Shown: positions 1 through 8,520, counted from the stretch's first letter. The stretch: 17,712 nucleotides of DNA from JANLSE01 sp038214135 (GCA_038214135.1 JBBQSD010000130.1:1-17712); one strand, 5' to 3'. Notes: generated by a model from the letters alone, not told the origin. Numbers and translations are program-made.

Positions 1-205
1 ATACTATCCAAATAAGGTACCGATGCATATATCCTCATCAGTCTGTCAATCCCTAGCGAAGCGCAAAATTATTGATGAACATTGCACGGGCTATTGCGCC
101 AAAACGCAGTCGGCAATCGACAATCGATAATCACCAAATCAAGCAAAGATATTGTACCGAATAATGGCACCAATGGACAATCCTGCTTTTTTGCCATTAC
201 TTTTT
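1..205. other. Spacer upstream of ptrB, no gene seen
   Basis: I see no convincing coding sequence on either strand. Long open frames on the - strand here are extensions of frames antisense to ptrB. A short period-7 run (CAATCGA CAATCGA, then TAATCAC) lies at 114-134. It resembles in style the heptamer arrays at 10624 and 17624, but it is too short to be sure. Confidence 0.4.
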
Positions 206-214
206 TGCTATAAT
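206..214 (+). promoter_or_regulatory. Extended -10 promoter of ptrB
   Basis: TGC-TATAAT is a perfect -10 hexamer (209-214) preceded by the TGn extension. No good -35 lies 16-18 nt upstream; TTGCCA at 191-196 is only 12 nt away. Transcription would start near 221, giving a leader of about 30 nt before the ATG at 252. The ATG at 213 lies inside the -10 box, so it cannot be the start from this promoter. Confidence 0.6.
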
Positions 215-251
215 GGTTGGGTTGCCACTTCACTCGCCGATGAGGGTACAG

Positions 252-2306
252 ATGTCGAATCCACCAACCCCGCCGATTGCTGCTCCCGTGCCACACCACA
301 CCACCATCTTTGGCGAAGCGCTGATCGATGACTATTACTGGATGCGAGAGCGTGCCAACCCAGATGTTATAGCACATCTTGAAGCCGAGAATCGCTATAC
401 GATGGCGTATCTTCGCCCGACTGAGCCACTGCAACAGCTGCTGTATACCGAACTCGTTGGCTATATTCGGGAAACCGATAGCTCCGCTCCAGCGCCGCAT
501 GGGGGCTTTCACTATACCGAACGCACCGAGGCCGGCAAACAGTATAAGCTGCATTATCGCATCTCCCAGAATGGCGATGAGCAGTTGCTGCTGGATCAGA
601 ATAGCCTTGCCGATGGCCAGAGCTACTTTCGCCTTGGCATGTTCAAAATCAGCCCGAACCAGCGACTGCTGGCCTATACCACCGATACGAATGGCAGCGA
701 ACGCTTCAATCTGTTTGTGAAAGATCTTGCGACCGGACAGATTGTTGATGGCCCGATCCCCAATGTTTCCTATGATCTCGAATGGGCAAACGATAACCAG
801 ACGCTCTTCTATGGGATTCCAGATGATTCCTGGCGCACCAATCGGCTCTTCCGCCACCAACTCGGCAGCGATGCTTGCGAGGATGCACTACTCTTCGAGG
901 AACACGATTCGGCCTTCAATCTACAGCTACGCAAAACCCGTAGTGCTGCATTCCTTGTGATTGCCAGCAAAAGCAACACAACCTCGGAAGAATATCTTCT
1001 GTCCGCCGATCAACCGGGTGCCGCATTGCAACTGATCGCCGCTCGCCGCCATGGAATCCAATACTATACGCAGCATAACGGCAATTATCTGTATATTCAA
1101 ACAAATGAGGATGCGCTTAATTTCAAGATCGTGCGTATTCCTGTTGAATGGCCAAGCGCGCCAGCCGAAGAGGTTGTGCCGCATCACGATCAGATCTGTA
1201 TCGATTGGATCGAGCTGTTTGCCAACCATCTGGTTCTTATTGAGCGGGAGAGTGGTCTGGAGCAGATCCGCATCATTGATCTCGCAACACATGAGCAGCA
1301 TCGGATTAGTTTCCCTGAGCCGGTGTATAGCGTCACAACCGATGGGCCACACTTCAATGCCAATGATACAACAACACACATTCGCTTCACCTATTCCTCA
1401 CCAGTCACGCCACCAAACACCGTCGATTATGATATGGTCAACCGGGTGTGGACTGTCGTTAAACAGCAGGATATCCCTGGCTATGATCCAACCCGTTATC
1501 GCTGCGAACGAATCTTCGCGCAGGCTGCGGATGGCGTTCAGGTGCCGATCTCGATTGTTCGCCCAATTAATCTGCCCTTCGATGGCAGCCAGCCACTCTT
1601 GTTATATGGCTATGGTGCCTATGGCGCAACGATCGATCCAGCGTTCGATTTCAAACGAATCCCCTTGTTGGAACGGGGCTTTACCTATGCAATCGCCCAT
1701 ATCCGTGGCGGCGGTGAGCTTGGCCGCGCATGGTACGAAGATGGCAAGCTGCTCAAGAAGCCCAATACCTTCACCGATTTTATTGCCTGTGCGGAACATT
1801 TGATTGCGCTTGGCTACACACGCTCAGATCGGCTGGTGATCAAGGGGCGCAGTGCTGGCGGCCTGCTGATGGGAGCCGTTGTCACCATGCGGCCCGATCT
1901 GTTCCAGGCCGTGATCGCTGGCGTGCCATTTGTTGATGTGATCAATACATCACTCGATCCAAGCATTCCACTGGTGGTGGCGGAATATGAGGAATGGGGC
2001 GATCCAGGAATCCGCGAGCAGTACGAATGCCTACGCTCCTTCTCACCATACGAAAATATAACCAGCACGGCCTACCCCAACATCCTCGCAACCGCCGGCC
2101 TGTATGATCCACGAGTCCAGTACTGGGAACCAGCCAAATGGGTTGCCAAACTACGCGCACTCAAGACGGATCAGAACGTTGTTTTGCTCAAAACCGAGAT
2201 GGTCGGTGGCCATGCCGGGCCATCTGGCCGCTATGATTACCTTAGGGATATCGCCTTCGAGTATGCGTTTCTGCTGAACGCACTCGGCCTGTTGGAGGCC
2301 TCATGA
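252..2306 (+). CDS. ptrB: Oligopeptidase B (protease II), S9A serine peptidase
   Basis: Serine peptidase of the prolyl oligopeptidase family (S9A), 684 residues, the usual size of oligopeptidase B. These enzymes cut peptides of up to about 30 residues after Arg or Lys, normally in the cytosol; no signal peptide is seen. The N-terminal part (about 1-410) should be the beta-propeller and the C-terminal part the alpha/beta hydrolase. Within it GYGAYG (oxyanion region), GRSAGG with nucleophile Ser534, Asp619 in LYDPRV and His654 in GGHAG form the triad. GRSAGG and the acidic EYEEWGDP segment point to oligopeptidase B rather than prolyl oligopeptidase (GGSNGG). I chose ATG 252 because GAGGG lies 5 nt upstream and because the earlier in-frame ATG (213) sits in the promoter. 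Its stop overlaps the next start (ATGA), which implies translational coupling. Confidence 0.93.
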   Translation: MSNPPTPPIAAPVPHHTTIFGEALIDDYYWMRERANPDVIAHLEAENRYTMAYLRPTEPLQQLLYTELVGYIRETDSSAPAPHGGFHYTERTEAGKQYKLHYRISQNGDEQLLLDQNSLADGQSYFRLGMFKISPNQRLLAYTTDTNGSERFNLFVKDLATGQIVDGPIPNVSYDLEWANDNQTLFYGIPDDSWRTNRLFRHQLGSDACEDALLFEEHDSAFNLQLRKTRSAAFLVIASKSNTTSEEYLLSADQPGAALQLIAARRHGIQYYTQHNGNYLYIQTNEDALNFKIVRIPVEWPSAPAEEVVPHHDQICIDWIELFANHLVLIERESGLEQIRIIDLATHEQHRISFPEPVYSVTTDGPHFNANDTTTHIRFTYSSPVTPPNTVDYDMVNRVWTVVKQQDIPGYDPTRYRCERIFAQAADGVQVPISIVRPINLPFDGSQPLLLYGYGAYGATIDPAFDFKRIPLLERGFTYAIAHIRGGGELGRAWYEDGKLLKKPNTFTDFIACAEHLIALGYTRSDRLVIKGRSAGGLLMGAVVTMRPDLFQAVIAGVPFVDVINTSLDPSIPLVVAEYEEWGDPGIREQYECLRSFSPYENITSTAYPNILATAGLYDPRVQYWEPAKWVAKLRALKTDQNVVLLKTEMVGGHAGPSGRYDYLRDIAFEYAFLLNALGLLEAS

Positions 2307-3070
2307 CAGTCGCAACCATTCAATTTGGCTCGAAAGCACTCCAGCGCGACGCAACCTATATTGCACTTATCCCCGATCCAGAGATCGTCGGGCCAGGGCC
2401 ATATCCGGTTCTTGTGCAACTGCACGGCTATAGCGATGACCAAACCTCCTGGTTGTATAAATCGCGGTTGTGGGGCCACGCCGAACTGTACCCGATGATC
2501 GTCATCCTACCAACGACGCTGAATGGCTGGTGGGCCAACCTGGGTGCGCCAAACAACTGGGAAGATTATGTCGTGCAGGATCTTGTCGCCCATGTTCGGG
2601 CAACCCTGCCTGTTCGCGAAGGGCCATGGGCGATTGGCGGGCTATCGATGGGTGGCTTTGGCACGCTGCGCTTGGGCCTGAAATACCCCGATCTGTTCCG
2701 TTCTGTCTGGGCGCATTCGAGTGCGATTCCCAATCCGGATGCACCGCAGTGGCCGTTCGTCTGGGATGCACCAGAGCGCTCGCCAGAATCACAGGCGCAG
2801 CTCAAGATCGATCTGAGTTGCTACCATTGGGCCAAACAACTCGACCAAAGCAATGCGCCTAAAATCACCTTCGATTGTGGCACCGAGGATTTTCTCATCC
2901 AGGGTAATCGGGATTTCCACACATACCTGGAAGAGATCGGTCTGGCGCATCAGTATAGCGAGCATCCAGGCGGGCATACCTGGGAATACTGGGATACGCA
3001 TGTTGTTGCGGCACTCGCCCAGCACGCCGAATATTTCGGAATCACCAAGGCCATCCCGCCGCAATGGTAG
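2303..3070 (+). CDS. Alpha/beta-hydrolase, putative esterase (PF00756-like)
   Basis: 255-residue alpha/beta hydrolase of the putative esterase / esterase D type. The visible fold markers are strand-HG (LHGYSDD, 40-46) for the oxyanion hole, GLSMGG with nucleophile Ser115, Asp196 in CGTEDF and His225 in HPGGHTWEYW. The substrate cannot be read from sequence: carboxylester, S-formylglutathione-like thioester and acyl-transfer activities all occur in this family. No signal peptide is seen, so it is probably cytosolic. The start codon overlaps the ptrB stop by 4 nt (ATGA), with GGAGG at 2294-2298, 4 nt before the ATG. It is therefore co-translated with ptrB, and a joint role in breaking down imported peptides or esters is an inference from position only. 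Confidence 0.85.
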   Translation: MTVATIQFGSKALQRDATYIALIPDPEIVGPGPYPVLVQLHGYSDDQTSWLYKSRLWGHAELYPMIVILPTTLNGWWANLGAPNNWEDYVVQDLVAHVRATLPVREGPWAIGGLSMGGFGTLRLGLKYPDLFRSVWAHSSAIPNPDAPQWPFVWDAPERSPESQAQLKIDLSCYHWAKQLDQSNAPKITFDCGTEDFLIQGNRDFHTYLEEIGLAHQYSEHPGGHTWEYWDTHVVAALAQHAEYFGITKAIPPQW

Positions 3071-3101
3071 AATAGAGGAGCAAACCGGAAAGGAGGCTCC
3101 C

Positions 3102-3653
3102 ATGCAGCGAACAATCTTCACAAGTGCTGATCTTGAATTGCTACCAGATGATGGCACCCGCTATGAGATCATCGATGGAGAATTGATCATAACTCGCTGG
3201 CCACATTGGGAACACCAAGCCATTGCTGGCAACATCTATCAAGAACTGCGACAATGGTCGCTATCAAATGGTCAGGGTCGAGTCAGCCTTGCGCCGGGTG
3301 TCATCTTTAGCGATACCGATAATGTCATTCCCGATGTTGCATGGGTCAGTATAGCGCGCTTCGCTGCACTACTTGACGAGGCTGGGCACCTGACCGGCGC
3401 ACCAGAGCTTGTCGTTGAGGTGCTCTCGCCAGGGTTGCAGAACGAACAGCGCGACCGTGAGACAAAACGCAAACTGTATGAGGTTCGCGGTGTCCAGGAA
3501 TACTGGGTGGTTGATTGGCGTATCCAGCAGGTCGAGATCTATCGCCGTGAACAGGCGCTGCTGCGGCTCACGGCAACCCTGTTCGCCAACGACACGCTGA
3601 CGACGCCATTGCTGCCTGGTTTTGCCTGCCCAATTGCTCGTATATTCTCATAA
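3102..3653 (+). CDS. Uma2 family endonuclease (DUF820, PD-(D/E)XK fold)
   Basis: 183-residue Uma2/DUF820 protein. The family has the restriction-endonuclease-like fold and is abundant, usually in many copies, in Cyanobacteria and Chloroflexota; its biological role is unsettled. Family landmarks are present: YEIIDGELI near 21-30, NVIPDVAWVS with Asp78, ELVVEVLSPG with Glu106, then RDRETKRKLYEVRGVQEYWVVD (about 117-138) with lysines and the conserved GVxEYWVVD strand. The putative metal-binding set Asp78/Glu106/Lys therefore looks intact. ATG 3102 is preceded by AAAGGAGG with a 5-nt gap; the open frame extends further upstream but overlaps the esterase gene and has no comparable ribosome binding site. 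It lies 31 nt downstream of the esterase on the same strand and may be read through from ptrB. Confidence 0.88.
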   Translation: MQRTIFTSADLELLPDDGTRYEIIDGELIITRWPHWEHQAIAGNIYQELRQWSLSNGQGRVSLAPGVIFSDTDNVIPDVAWVSIARFAALLDEAGHLTGAPELVVEVLSPGLQNEQRDRETKRKLYEVRGVQEYWVVDWRIQQVEIYRREQALLRLTATLFANDTLTTPLLPGFACPIARIFS

Positions 3654-3702
3654 CTATCTGCTGCTCGGTGCCGGGCAGCATTGCTAGAAGGCGATCCAAC
3701 CG

Positions 3703-4899
3703 ATGACTTCTCCAACAACTGCTGACCGGCCTGGCCGCTTTGGTGCCTATGGTGGCAGCTTTATTCCCGAAACGCTGGCTCCCTCGGTACGAGCGCTGAC
3801 AGAAGCCTATGAAGCGATCAAGGGCGATCCACAGTTCTGGGCTGCCTATGATCATCTGCAACGAACCTTTGTTGGCCGCCCAACGCCAGTCACCTATGCC
3901 GCGCGATTGAGCATGGATCTCGGTGGCGCACAGATCTACCTCAAGCGTGAGGATCTGGCCCATACCGGTGCCCATAAGATCAATAATGCCCTTGGCCAGG
4001 GATTGTTGGCCAAACGTATGGGCAAGACTCGCGTGATCGCCGAGACAGGTGCTGGCCAGCATGGTGTCGCCACTGCCACCGTGTGTGCGATGCTTGGCAT
4101 GGATTGTGTTGTGTATATGGGTGTGGACGACATTGAGCGCCAGAAGCCGAATGTCTTCCGCATGCGCCTGCTTGGCGCAGAGGTTCGCGGTGTGAGCAGC
4201 GGTTCGCGGACGCTCAAGGACGCAATCAATGAGGCCATGCGCGATTGGGTCACCAACCCGGATTCATACTACCTGCTTGGTTCTGCGCTTGGCCCGCACC
4301 CCTACCCAACTATGGTTCGCGATTTCCAGAGCATCATTGGCCGCGAGGCGCGCGCGCAGATCCTTGAGGCAACTGGCCGCCTGCCCGATGTTGTGCTGGC
4401 ATGTGTTGGCGGCGGATCGAATGCCATCGGGATTTTTAGCAGCTTCCTGGATGACGAAGGGGTTGACCTGCGTGGCGTGGAGGCTGGTGGGCGTGGTGCG
4501 GCCCTTGGCGAACATGCAGCACGCTTTTCTGGCGGTAGGCCAGGCGTGTTGCAGGGCGCGTATACCTATGTACTGCAGGATGGCGATGGCCAGATCGGCC
4601 TGACCCACAGCATCTCGGCTGGACTTGATTATGCCGCCGTTGGCCCGGAACATGCTATGCTTCACGATACCGAGCGAGCATTCTATACCTCGGTGAACGA
4701 TGAAGAAGCCCTGGCTGCGTTTCAGGCGCTATCAAAGCTGGAAGGCATTATTCCTGCACTCGAAAGCGCCCATGCTATCGCCGAGGCGATTAAGCTGGCT
4801 CCGACGATGCGCCCGGATCAGATGATATTGATCAATCTTTCTGGTCGTGGCGATAAGGATATCTTCACCGTTGCCGATGTGTTGGGCGTGACAATTTAG
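3703..4899 (+). CDS. trpB: Tryptophan synthase beta subunit
   Basis: 398 residues, the normal TrpB length. It catalyses PLP-dependent condensation of indole with serine, normally in an alpha2beta2 complex with TrpA. The PLP lysine is Lys92 in HTGAHKINN, the catalytic acid Glu114 in AETGAGQHG, the phosphate-binding loop GGGSN is at 236-240, and the C-terminal LSGRGDKD motif is present. HTGAHKINN and the length match the TrpB1 type rather than the longer TrpB2 type. The ATG is preceded by AAGGCG at about 9 nt. No trpA or other trp gene lies in the window; it is flanked by a Uma2 gene and an FKBP gene, so any TrpA partner must be encoded elsewhere. Confidence 0.96.
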   Translation: MTSPTTADRPGRFGAYGGSFIPETLAPSVRALTEAYEAIKGDPQFWAAYDHLQRTFVGRPTPVTYAARLSMDLGGAQIYLKREDLAHTGAHKINNALGQGLLAKRMGKTRVIAETGAGQHGVATATVCAMLGMDCVVYMGVDDIERQKPNVFRMRLLGAEVRGVSSGSRTLKDAINEAMRDWVTNPDSYYLLGSALGPHPYPTMVRDFQSIIGREARAQILEATGRLPDVVLACVGGGSNAIGIFSSFLDDEGVDLRGVEAGGRGAALGEHAARFSGGRPGVLQGAYTYVLQDGDGQIGLTHSISAGLDYAAVGPEHAMLHDTERAFYTSVNDEEALAAFQALSKLEGIIPALESAHAIAEAIKLAPTMRPDQMILINLSGRGDKDIFTVADVLGVTI

Positions 4900-4928
4900 A
4901 TGCACGAACAAAAGAGCCACAGATGTTT

Positions 4929-4992
4929 GTTCTTTTGTTCAGTTGAGCAAGTGAACAAGTGCTGGTGTTGAATGTTCTCTTGTTCTCTTGTT
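4929..4992. repeat. Period-8 degenerate array between trpB and FKBP
   Basis: Eight consecutive 8-nt units such as GTTCTTTT, GTTCAGTT, GAACAAGT and CTCTTGTT (twice). GTTC-rich and GAACA-rich units alternate in orientation. The array starts 29 nt after the trpB stop and ends just before the FKBP ribosome binding site. It belongs with the period-8 arrays at 8817, 10575, 15188 and 17540. Confidence 0.6.
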
Positions 4993-5020
4993 CTTTAATC
5001 GTGGAAATAAGGAGCACATA

Positions 5021-5353
5021 ATGACCACAGGACTTCAGATCGAGAAGATCGCCAATGGCACCGGTACGGAAGCCAAAGCCGGAAATGTCGTCAGTGTCCA
5101 CTACACGGGTTGGCTAACCACTGGCAAGAAATTCGATAGCTCGCTTGACCGCGGCCAGCCATTCTCATTTACCCTTGGGAAGGGCCAGGTCATCAAGGGC
5201 TGGGATCAGGGTGTGGCCACCATGAAGGTTGGCGATAAGATCAAACTGACGATCCCACCCGAGTTGGGTTATGGCGCCCGTGGCGCTGGCAATGTCATCC
5301 CACCCAATGCCATCCTTATTTTCGAGGTTGAGCTGTTGGATGTGAAGGGCTAG
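5021..5353 (+). CDS. FKBP-type peptidyl-prolyl cis-trans isomerase
   Basis: 110-residue single-domain FKBP, about the minimal size (FKBP12-like). It catalyses cis-trans isomerisation of Xaa-Pro bonds and acts as a folding helper. Recognisable core: VSVHYTGWL, GKKFDSS, GQPFSFTLGKGQVIKGWDQG, MKVGDK, IPPELGYG, IPPNAILIFEVELL; these carry most of the hydrophobic pocket residues (Tyr, Phe, Asp, Val-Ile, Trp, Tyr, Phe). No signal peptide is seen, so it is cytosolic. ATG 5021 has AAGGAG with a 6-nt gap; the in-frame TTG at 4988 lies within the period-8 array and is unlikely to be used. It sits 28 nt upstream of the TPM gene, probably in the same transcript. Confidence 0.94.
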   Translation: MTTGLQIEKIANGTGTEAKAGNVVSVHYTGWLTTGKKFDSSLDRGQPFSFTLGKGQVIKGWDQGVATMKVGDKIKLTIPPELGYGARGAGNVIPPNAILIFEVELLDVKG

Positions 5354-5381
5354 CCTCGAACCGTTCACCTGGAGGGCTACC

Positions 5382-8183
5382 GTGCGTACTATTCTTCGAC
5401 TCACCACCGTTCTGTTCATGCTTGTGCTGGCCAGCACACCAGCACTCGCCCAGAGCGGGCGCTTCTACTATCGCGATGATGGCAACCGTCTAAATAAGGC
5501 TGCCATCCAATCTGCGGCCCAACCACTGCTCGATAAAGGCGCGTATGTTGCTGTCTATGCTGTCGATAGTGGTAAAGGCACCGAGTTCCTCTCGCTGTTG
5601 CAGGATGATGGGCTACGCAATGGCGATACGGTCAACCCGAATCTGATTGCCATTTTCGTCTCATTCCAGGATCGCTATAGTGAGATACGCTATGGTGATA
5701 AGTGGGTTTCTGCGCTTGGTGCAGCCAATACCGCAGCATCGATCCAGCAGAACACCCTTAACACTAGCCTTGCATCTGGCGATATTCCCGATGCGTTTAC
5801 GAAAACACTATCAGCACTCAACCGTGCAATCGACCAGCGTGTTCCAGCTTCTAGCACAACACCAGCGGCGACGCCTGAGTCCAGTTCTGGTGGGATTGCC
5901 TGGCCAGCCTGGTTGGTTGGATTACTGGCGCTGATCGGCATTCCAGTTGGTTGGCAGGCGGTCAGCAAACGCCGTGCTGCTAGCCAGGCGCTTGATAGTG
6001 CGCGGAAGGCCAGGGAGGATGCGCGCCTCAAGGCTGGTGCAGCAATCGCCGATACCGCGCAACTGATGAAGGATTCACAGGAAAAAGCCCAGTACGATAA
6101 ACTTTCCTATCCGGCTGCGGAGGTCGCCAACTTAACCACCCTACAGCAGGCGGCTGAGCAGCAGTTTATGCAGGCTCAGATCGATTTTAAGTCCGCTGAG
6201 GATGCGATCATCAGTGTCAAAACGCCAACCGAGGAGCAGTATAAGGCTGGCGCTGTATCCTACGCGCAGATCGCCGAGGAAGTTGGCAAAGCTCGCGATC
6301 TGGCCATGCAAGCCGAAGCGCGCCGCGCCGAACTCGATAAGCTCGCCCAGGCTGCACCAGGCGAGATCGATAGCGCAAAAAAAATCCTGGCTGACGCCGC
6401 CGAGCGACTTGGCGTGCTGGGTTCCGAAACCCAGCCAGAGCTGATCACCCGCCCTGTGGCGGCGCTGATTGGACGAGCCGAGGCGCTTTTGGCCGAGCAC
6501 CGCGCCGCTGATGCCATTCAGGCAGCCAGGGTGGCGTCAGCCGGGGCACAGGAACTCAACCACACGCTTGAACGCTTCGCCGCTATTCGTGAAGGCATTT
6601 CTACTGGCCGCGCAGCGGCGGAGAAGGCAGCGGCACAGGGCTTCCGTATTGATGCTGGCCTGAATGCCTTCAACACATCCGAGGGCGTTCTGGCACAGGC
6701 AGCCCGAACGCTCGAACACGATGGCGTTCAAGCAGCAACGCCACTGCTCGATCAGGCCGAGGCAGCACGGGCAGAGGGCGTGGCTCAGGGTGGCGGGCTG
6801 CCAGCACTGTTCGAAGCCAATGCGCGGCGCATCCCGATCTTGCGCCAGGAACACGCCGCTGTTGCGGCCTATATCGCAGAGGGGCGGCGGGCGTTCGATG
6901 CCGTCGATGAATATGCCGAGGGTACCTGGAGCGATATTCGTGGCAATGGCAGCGAGGCAGAAGCAGCTCATACCGAAGCAGGCAAACGCATTGATGCCGC
7001 TGATGCTGGCAATACCATGGAAGCACAGCAGTTTATTGCCGCCCAACAGCATCTTAGCATCGCAGCCGAACGCCTCGCATCTGCGCGAACCCTGATCGAC
7101 ACGATCATTCAGCGGCTCAAGGATCTGGAGGCCGCTCGCGCCGCAGCCCGCGATGAAGTCGCCACTGCCCAGAAGGATATTGAACAGGGTTGGGCATTCA
7201 TCCGTGCCAACGATGCCGATGTTGCAAAAGCTCCCGAGCAAACCCTGGCCGAGGCAGTCAAGCAGATCAAACAAGCCGAAACGGAACTGGCCCAGCAGCG
7301 CCCCAACTGGCTGGTGGTCGTCAAAGCCGCCCAGGAAGCCAACCGATTGGCCGATGAAGCATTGGCAGCTGCTCGTAGTGAACTTGAGGTGGTCACAAAG
7401 CTCCGCGATCAACTCCAGCGCTCCCAACAGGTAGCCATCGGCGAGGTGCAAAAGGCAACCCAGTTTGCCAGCCTGCACCGTGATGATCTGCCAGCCGAAA
7501 GTATCACGCGGCTCAATACGCTGCAGAAGGATCTCCAGGCGGCTGCTAACACAGCGCAACAGGCAGGGCAGCGTGAAGAAGAGGCGCGAGTGGCGGCGCT
7601 GCGTGATGCTGTAACGATCTATGGGACACTCCAGGAGCGTGCTGGCCAGGTATATCAGCAGCTGTATGTCGCCTTTCAACAGGCCGAAGAACTGCGTCGG
7701 CAGGTTGCGGAAGCAATCCGTCAGGCACAGCGTGCGATTGAGGGTGCTAGTGACGCAGCCCGTAACGCACGCGGTCTTGGGCGTTCCGTGAACCAGGCCG
7801 ATCAACTGCTTGAACAAGCACGCCGCGATCTCAATAGCATTGGCACCGTTCATACCGAACGTGATAAGACAAGCGCTGTTCGGCAGGCCGAATCTGCCCG
7901 TTCGAGTGCAAGCCAGGCCGAATCAATCTATCGCTCAGCCATTGCTGAACGCCAACGCCAGGAGCGTGATCGCCTTGGCGATGTCGTCCAGGGTGCTATC
8001 ATTGGCTCTATCCTGAGTGGTGGCGGTCACGGTGGCGGTCATGGTGGTGGCGGGAGCTGGGGTGGTGGTGGGTCGAGTGGCGGTGGCGGTGGATCGAGCG
8101 GTGGCGGGAGTTGGGGCGGTGGTGGCTCAAGTGGTGGCGGGAGTTGGGGTGGTGGTGGATCCAGCGGCGGCAGCGGCTGGTGA
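5382..8183 (+). CDS. TPM-domain protein with long coiled coil and Gly-Ser-Trp tail
   Basis: 933-residue exported or membrane-anchored protein. A signal peptide is clear (MRTILRLTT, hydrophobic core, ALA before Gln24). Residues about 25-155 look like a TPM domain (PF04536; some plant and bacterial members are phosphatases or photosystem-repair factors), with an expected-type strand LIAIFVSFQDRYSEIRYG. A Thr/Pro/Ser linker follows, then one membrane segment at about 172-194. Next come some 680 residues of Ala/Glu/Gln/Arg-rich helix with many heptad-like stretches (coiled coil), and from about 880 a tail of GGGSWGGGGSSGG repeats ending SGW. If the signal peptide is cut, the TPM domain is outside and the coiled coil inside. 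GTG 5382 is supported by GGAGGG with a 5-nt gap. The Gly-rich C-terminus is common in TPM proteins; the very long coiled coil is not. Substrate unknown. Confidence 0.8.
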   Translation: MRTILRLTTVLFMLVLASTPALAQSGRFYYRDDGNRLNKAAIQSAAQPLLDKGAYVAVYAVDSGKGTEFLSLLQDDGLRNGDTVNPNLIAIFVSFQDRYSEIRYGDKWVSALGAANTAASIQQNTLNTSLASGDIPDAFTKTLSALNRAIDQRVPASSTTPAATPESSSGGIAWPAWLVGLLALIGIPVGWQAVSKRRAASQALDSARKAREDARLKAGAAIADTAQLMKDSQEKAQYDKLSYPAAEVANLTTLQQAAEQQFMQAQIDFKSAEDAIISVKTPTEEQYKAGAVSYAQIAEEVGKARDLAMQAEARRAELDKLAQAAPGEIDSAKKILADAAERLGVLGSETQPELITRPVAALIGRAEALLAEHRAADAIQAARVASAGAQELNHTLERFAAIREGISTGRAAAEKAAAQGFRIDAGLNAFNTSEGVLAQAARTLEHDGVQAATPLLDQAEAARAEGVAQGGGLPALFEANARRIPILRQEHAAVAAYIAEGRRAFDAVDEYAEGTWSDIRGNGSEAEAAHTEAGKRIDAADAGNTMEAQQFIAAQQHLSIAAERLASARTLIDTIIQRLKDLEAARAAARDEVATAQKDIEQGWAFIRANDADVAKAPEQTLAEAVKQIKQAETELAQQRPNWLVVVKAAQEANRLADEALAAARSELEVVTKLRDQLQRSQQVAIGEVQKATQFASLHRDDLPAESITRLNTLQKDLQAAANTAQQAGQREEEARVAALRDAVTIYGTLQERAGQVYQQLYVAFQQAEELRRQVAEAIRQAQRAIEGASDAARNARGLGRSVNQADQLLEQARRDLNSIGTVHTERDKTSAVRQAESARSSASQAESIYRSAIAERQRQERDRLGDVVQGAIIGSILSGGGHGGGHGGGGSWGGGGSSGGGGGSSGGGSWGGGGSSGGGSWGGGGSSGGSGW
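8106..8171 (+). repeat. 33-bp tandem repeat inside the TPM gene tail
   Basis: Two adjacent 33-bp units (8106-8138 and 8139-8171) encode GSWGGGGSSGG twice, and related shorter pieces precede them from about 8018. The length is a multiple of three, so copy-number changes would keep the frame. Confidence 0.7.
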
Positions 8184-8184
8184 T

Positions 8185-8280
8185 CCCCTCTCCCGGTGTG
8201 GGAGAGGGGCGTGGAAGGTACTCAAGCGGCCAATCGCTCCCCTTCTGCCTGGCAATGGGAGAAGGGGCTGAGGGGATGAG
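8185..8280. repeat. Two-hairpin GC-rich intergenic element, copy 1
   Basis: One base after the TPM stop, CCCCTCTCCC (8185-8194) pairs perfectly with GGGAGAGGGG (8200-8209) over a 5-nt loop. A second hairpin, CCCCTTCT (8239-8246) with AGAAGGGG (8260-8267), carries TGGCAAT in its loop and is followed by AGGGGATGAG. A fuller copy is at 14438-14547. There is no T-run after either stem, so this is a REP-like repeat rather than a clear intrinsic terminator, though it could protect or terminate the TPM mRNA. Confidence 0.7.
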
Positions 8281-8293
8281 AACCGCTCGCAGC

Positions 8294-8497
8294 CTATATC
8301 CATGCAGCGGATGTATTTTCCCACGGCAGAACAACACGCGGTGTTTGTTCCGTCTTCTCAGGGGCACGAACAACGAGTTGCGGGCCATAGGCAAAGAAAA
8401 TGCCATGTTCGTCGCAACGTAGCTCGCCATTTTCCACCTTTAGTTCACAACCACAGGTTGGACAGGTGTACGTTTCCGCTTTCTCACGTTGGAACAT
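8294..8497 (-). CDS. Small zinc-ribbon protein of unknown function
   Basis: 67-residue protein with one probable zinc site: CPTC (Cys12, Cys15), then CDEH (Cys28, His31), i.e. Cx2C-x12-Cx2H, plus an extra Cys17. The spacing suits a zinc ribbon or rubredoxin-like knuckle. The C-terminal half (VVRAPEKTEQTPRVVLPW) looks unstructured. I do not recognise a named family. The coding case rests on the motif, on the ATG at 8497 preceded by AAGGGAG with about 6 nt spacing, and on a near-consensus promoter 100 nt upstream. An intrinsic-terminator hairpin lies between that promoter and the start codon, so expression may be attenuated. It converges on the TPM gene. Confidence 0.7.
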   Translation of the reverse strand: MFQREKAETYTCPTCGCELKVENGELRCDEHGIFFAYGPQLVVRAPEKTEQTPRVVLPWENTSAAWI

Positions 8498-8520
8498 TGC
8501 CTTCTCCCTTCCGATAACAA

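Noticed and set aside
151..180. Possible divergent - strand promoter (TTGTCC, 18-nt spacer, TACAAT)
   Set aside because: The -35 is poor (4 of 6) and no - strand gene start is visible between it and the window edge.
191..196. TTGCCA as -35 box for ptrB
   Set aside because: Only 12 nt separate it from the TATAAT; the extended -10 explains the promoter better.
69..860. 263-codon open frame on the - strand
   Set aside because: It is antisense to the well-supported ptrB gene, matches no family I know, and its composition (many Ile and Gly-Ile) is typical of a shadow frame.
3659..3680. Hairpin TGCTGCTC/GGGCAGCA before trpB as a terminator or attenuator
   Set aside because: The stem includes a G-T pair, no T-run follows, and there is no leader peptide with Trp codons.
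4988..5020. TTG start giving an 11-residue longer FKBP
   Set aside because: It lies in the period-8 array with no ribosome binding site, whereas ATG 5021 has AAGGAG at 6 nt.
6537..7853. 438-codon open frame on the - strand inside the TPM gene
   Set aside because: It is antisense to an Ala/Glu/Gln-rich coiled coil. Its Cys/Leu/Ile-rich translation, with no ribosome binding site, is what the reverse complement of such a gene gives.
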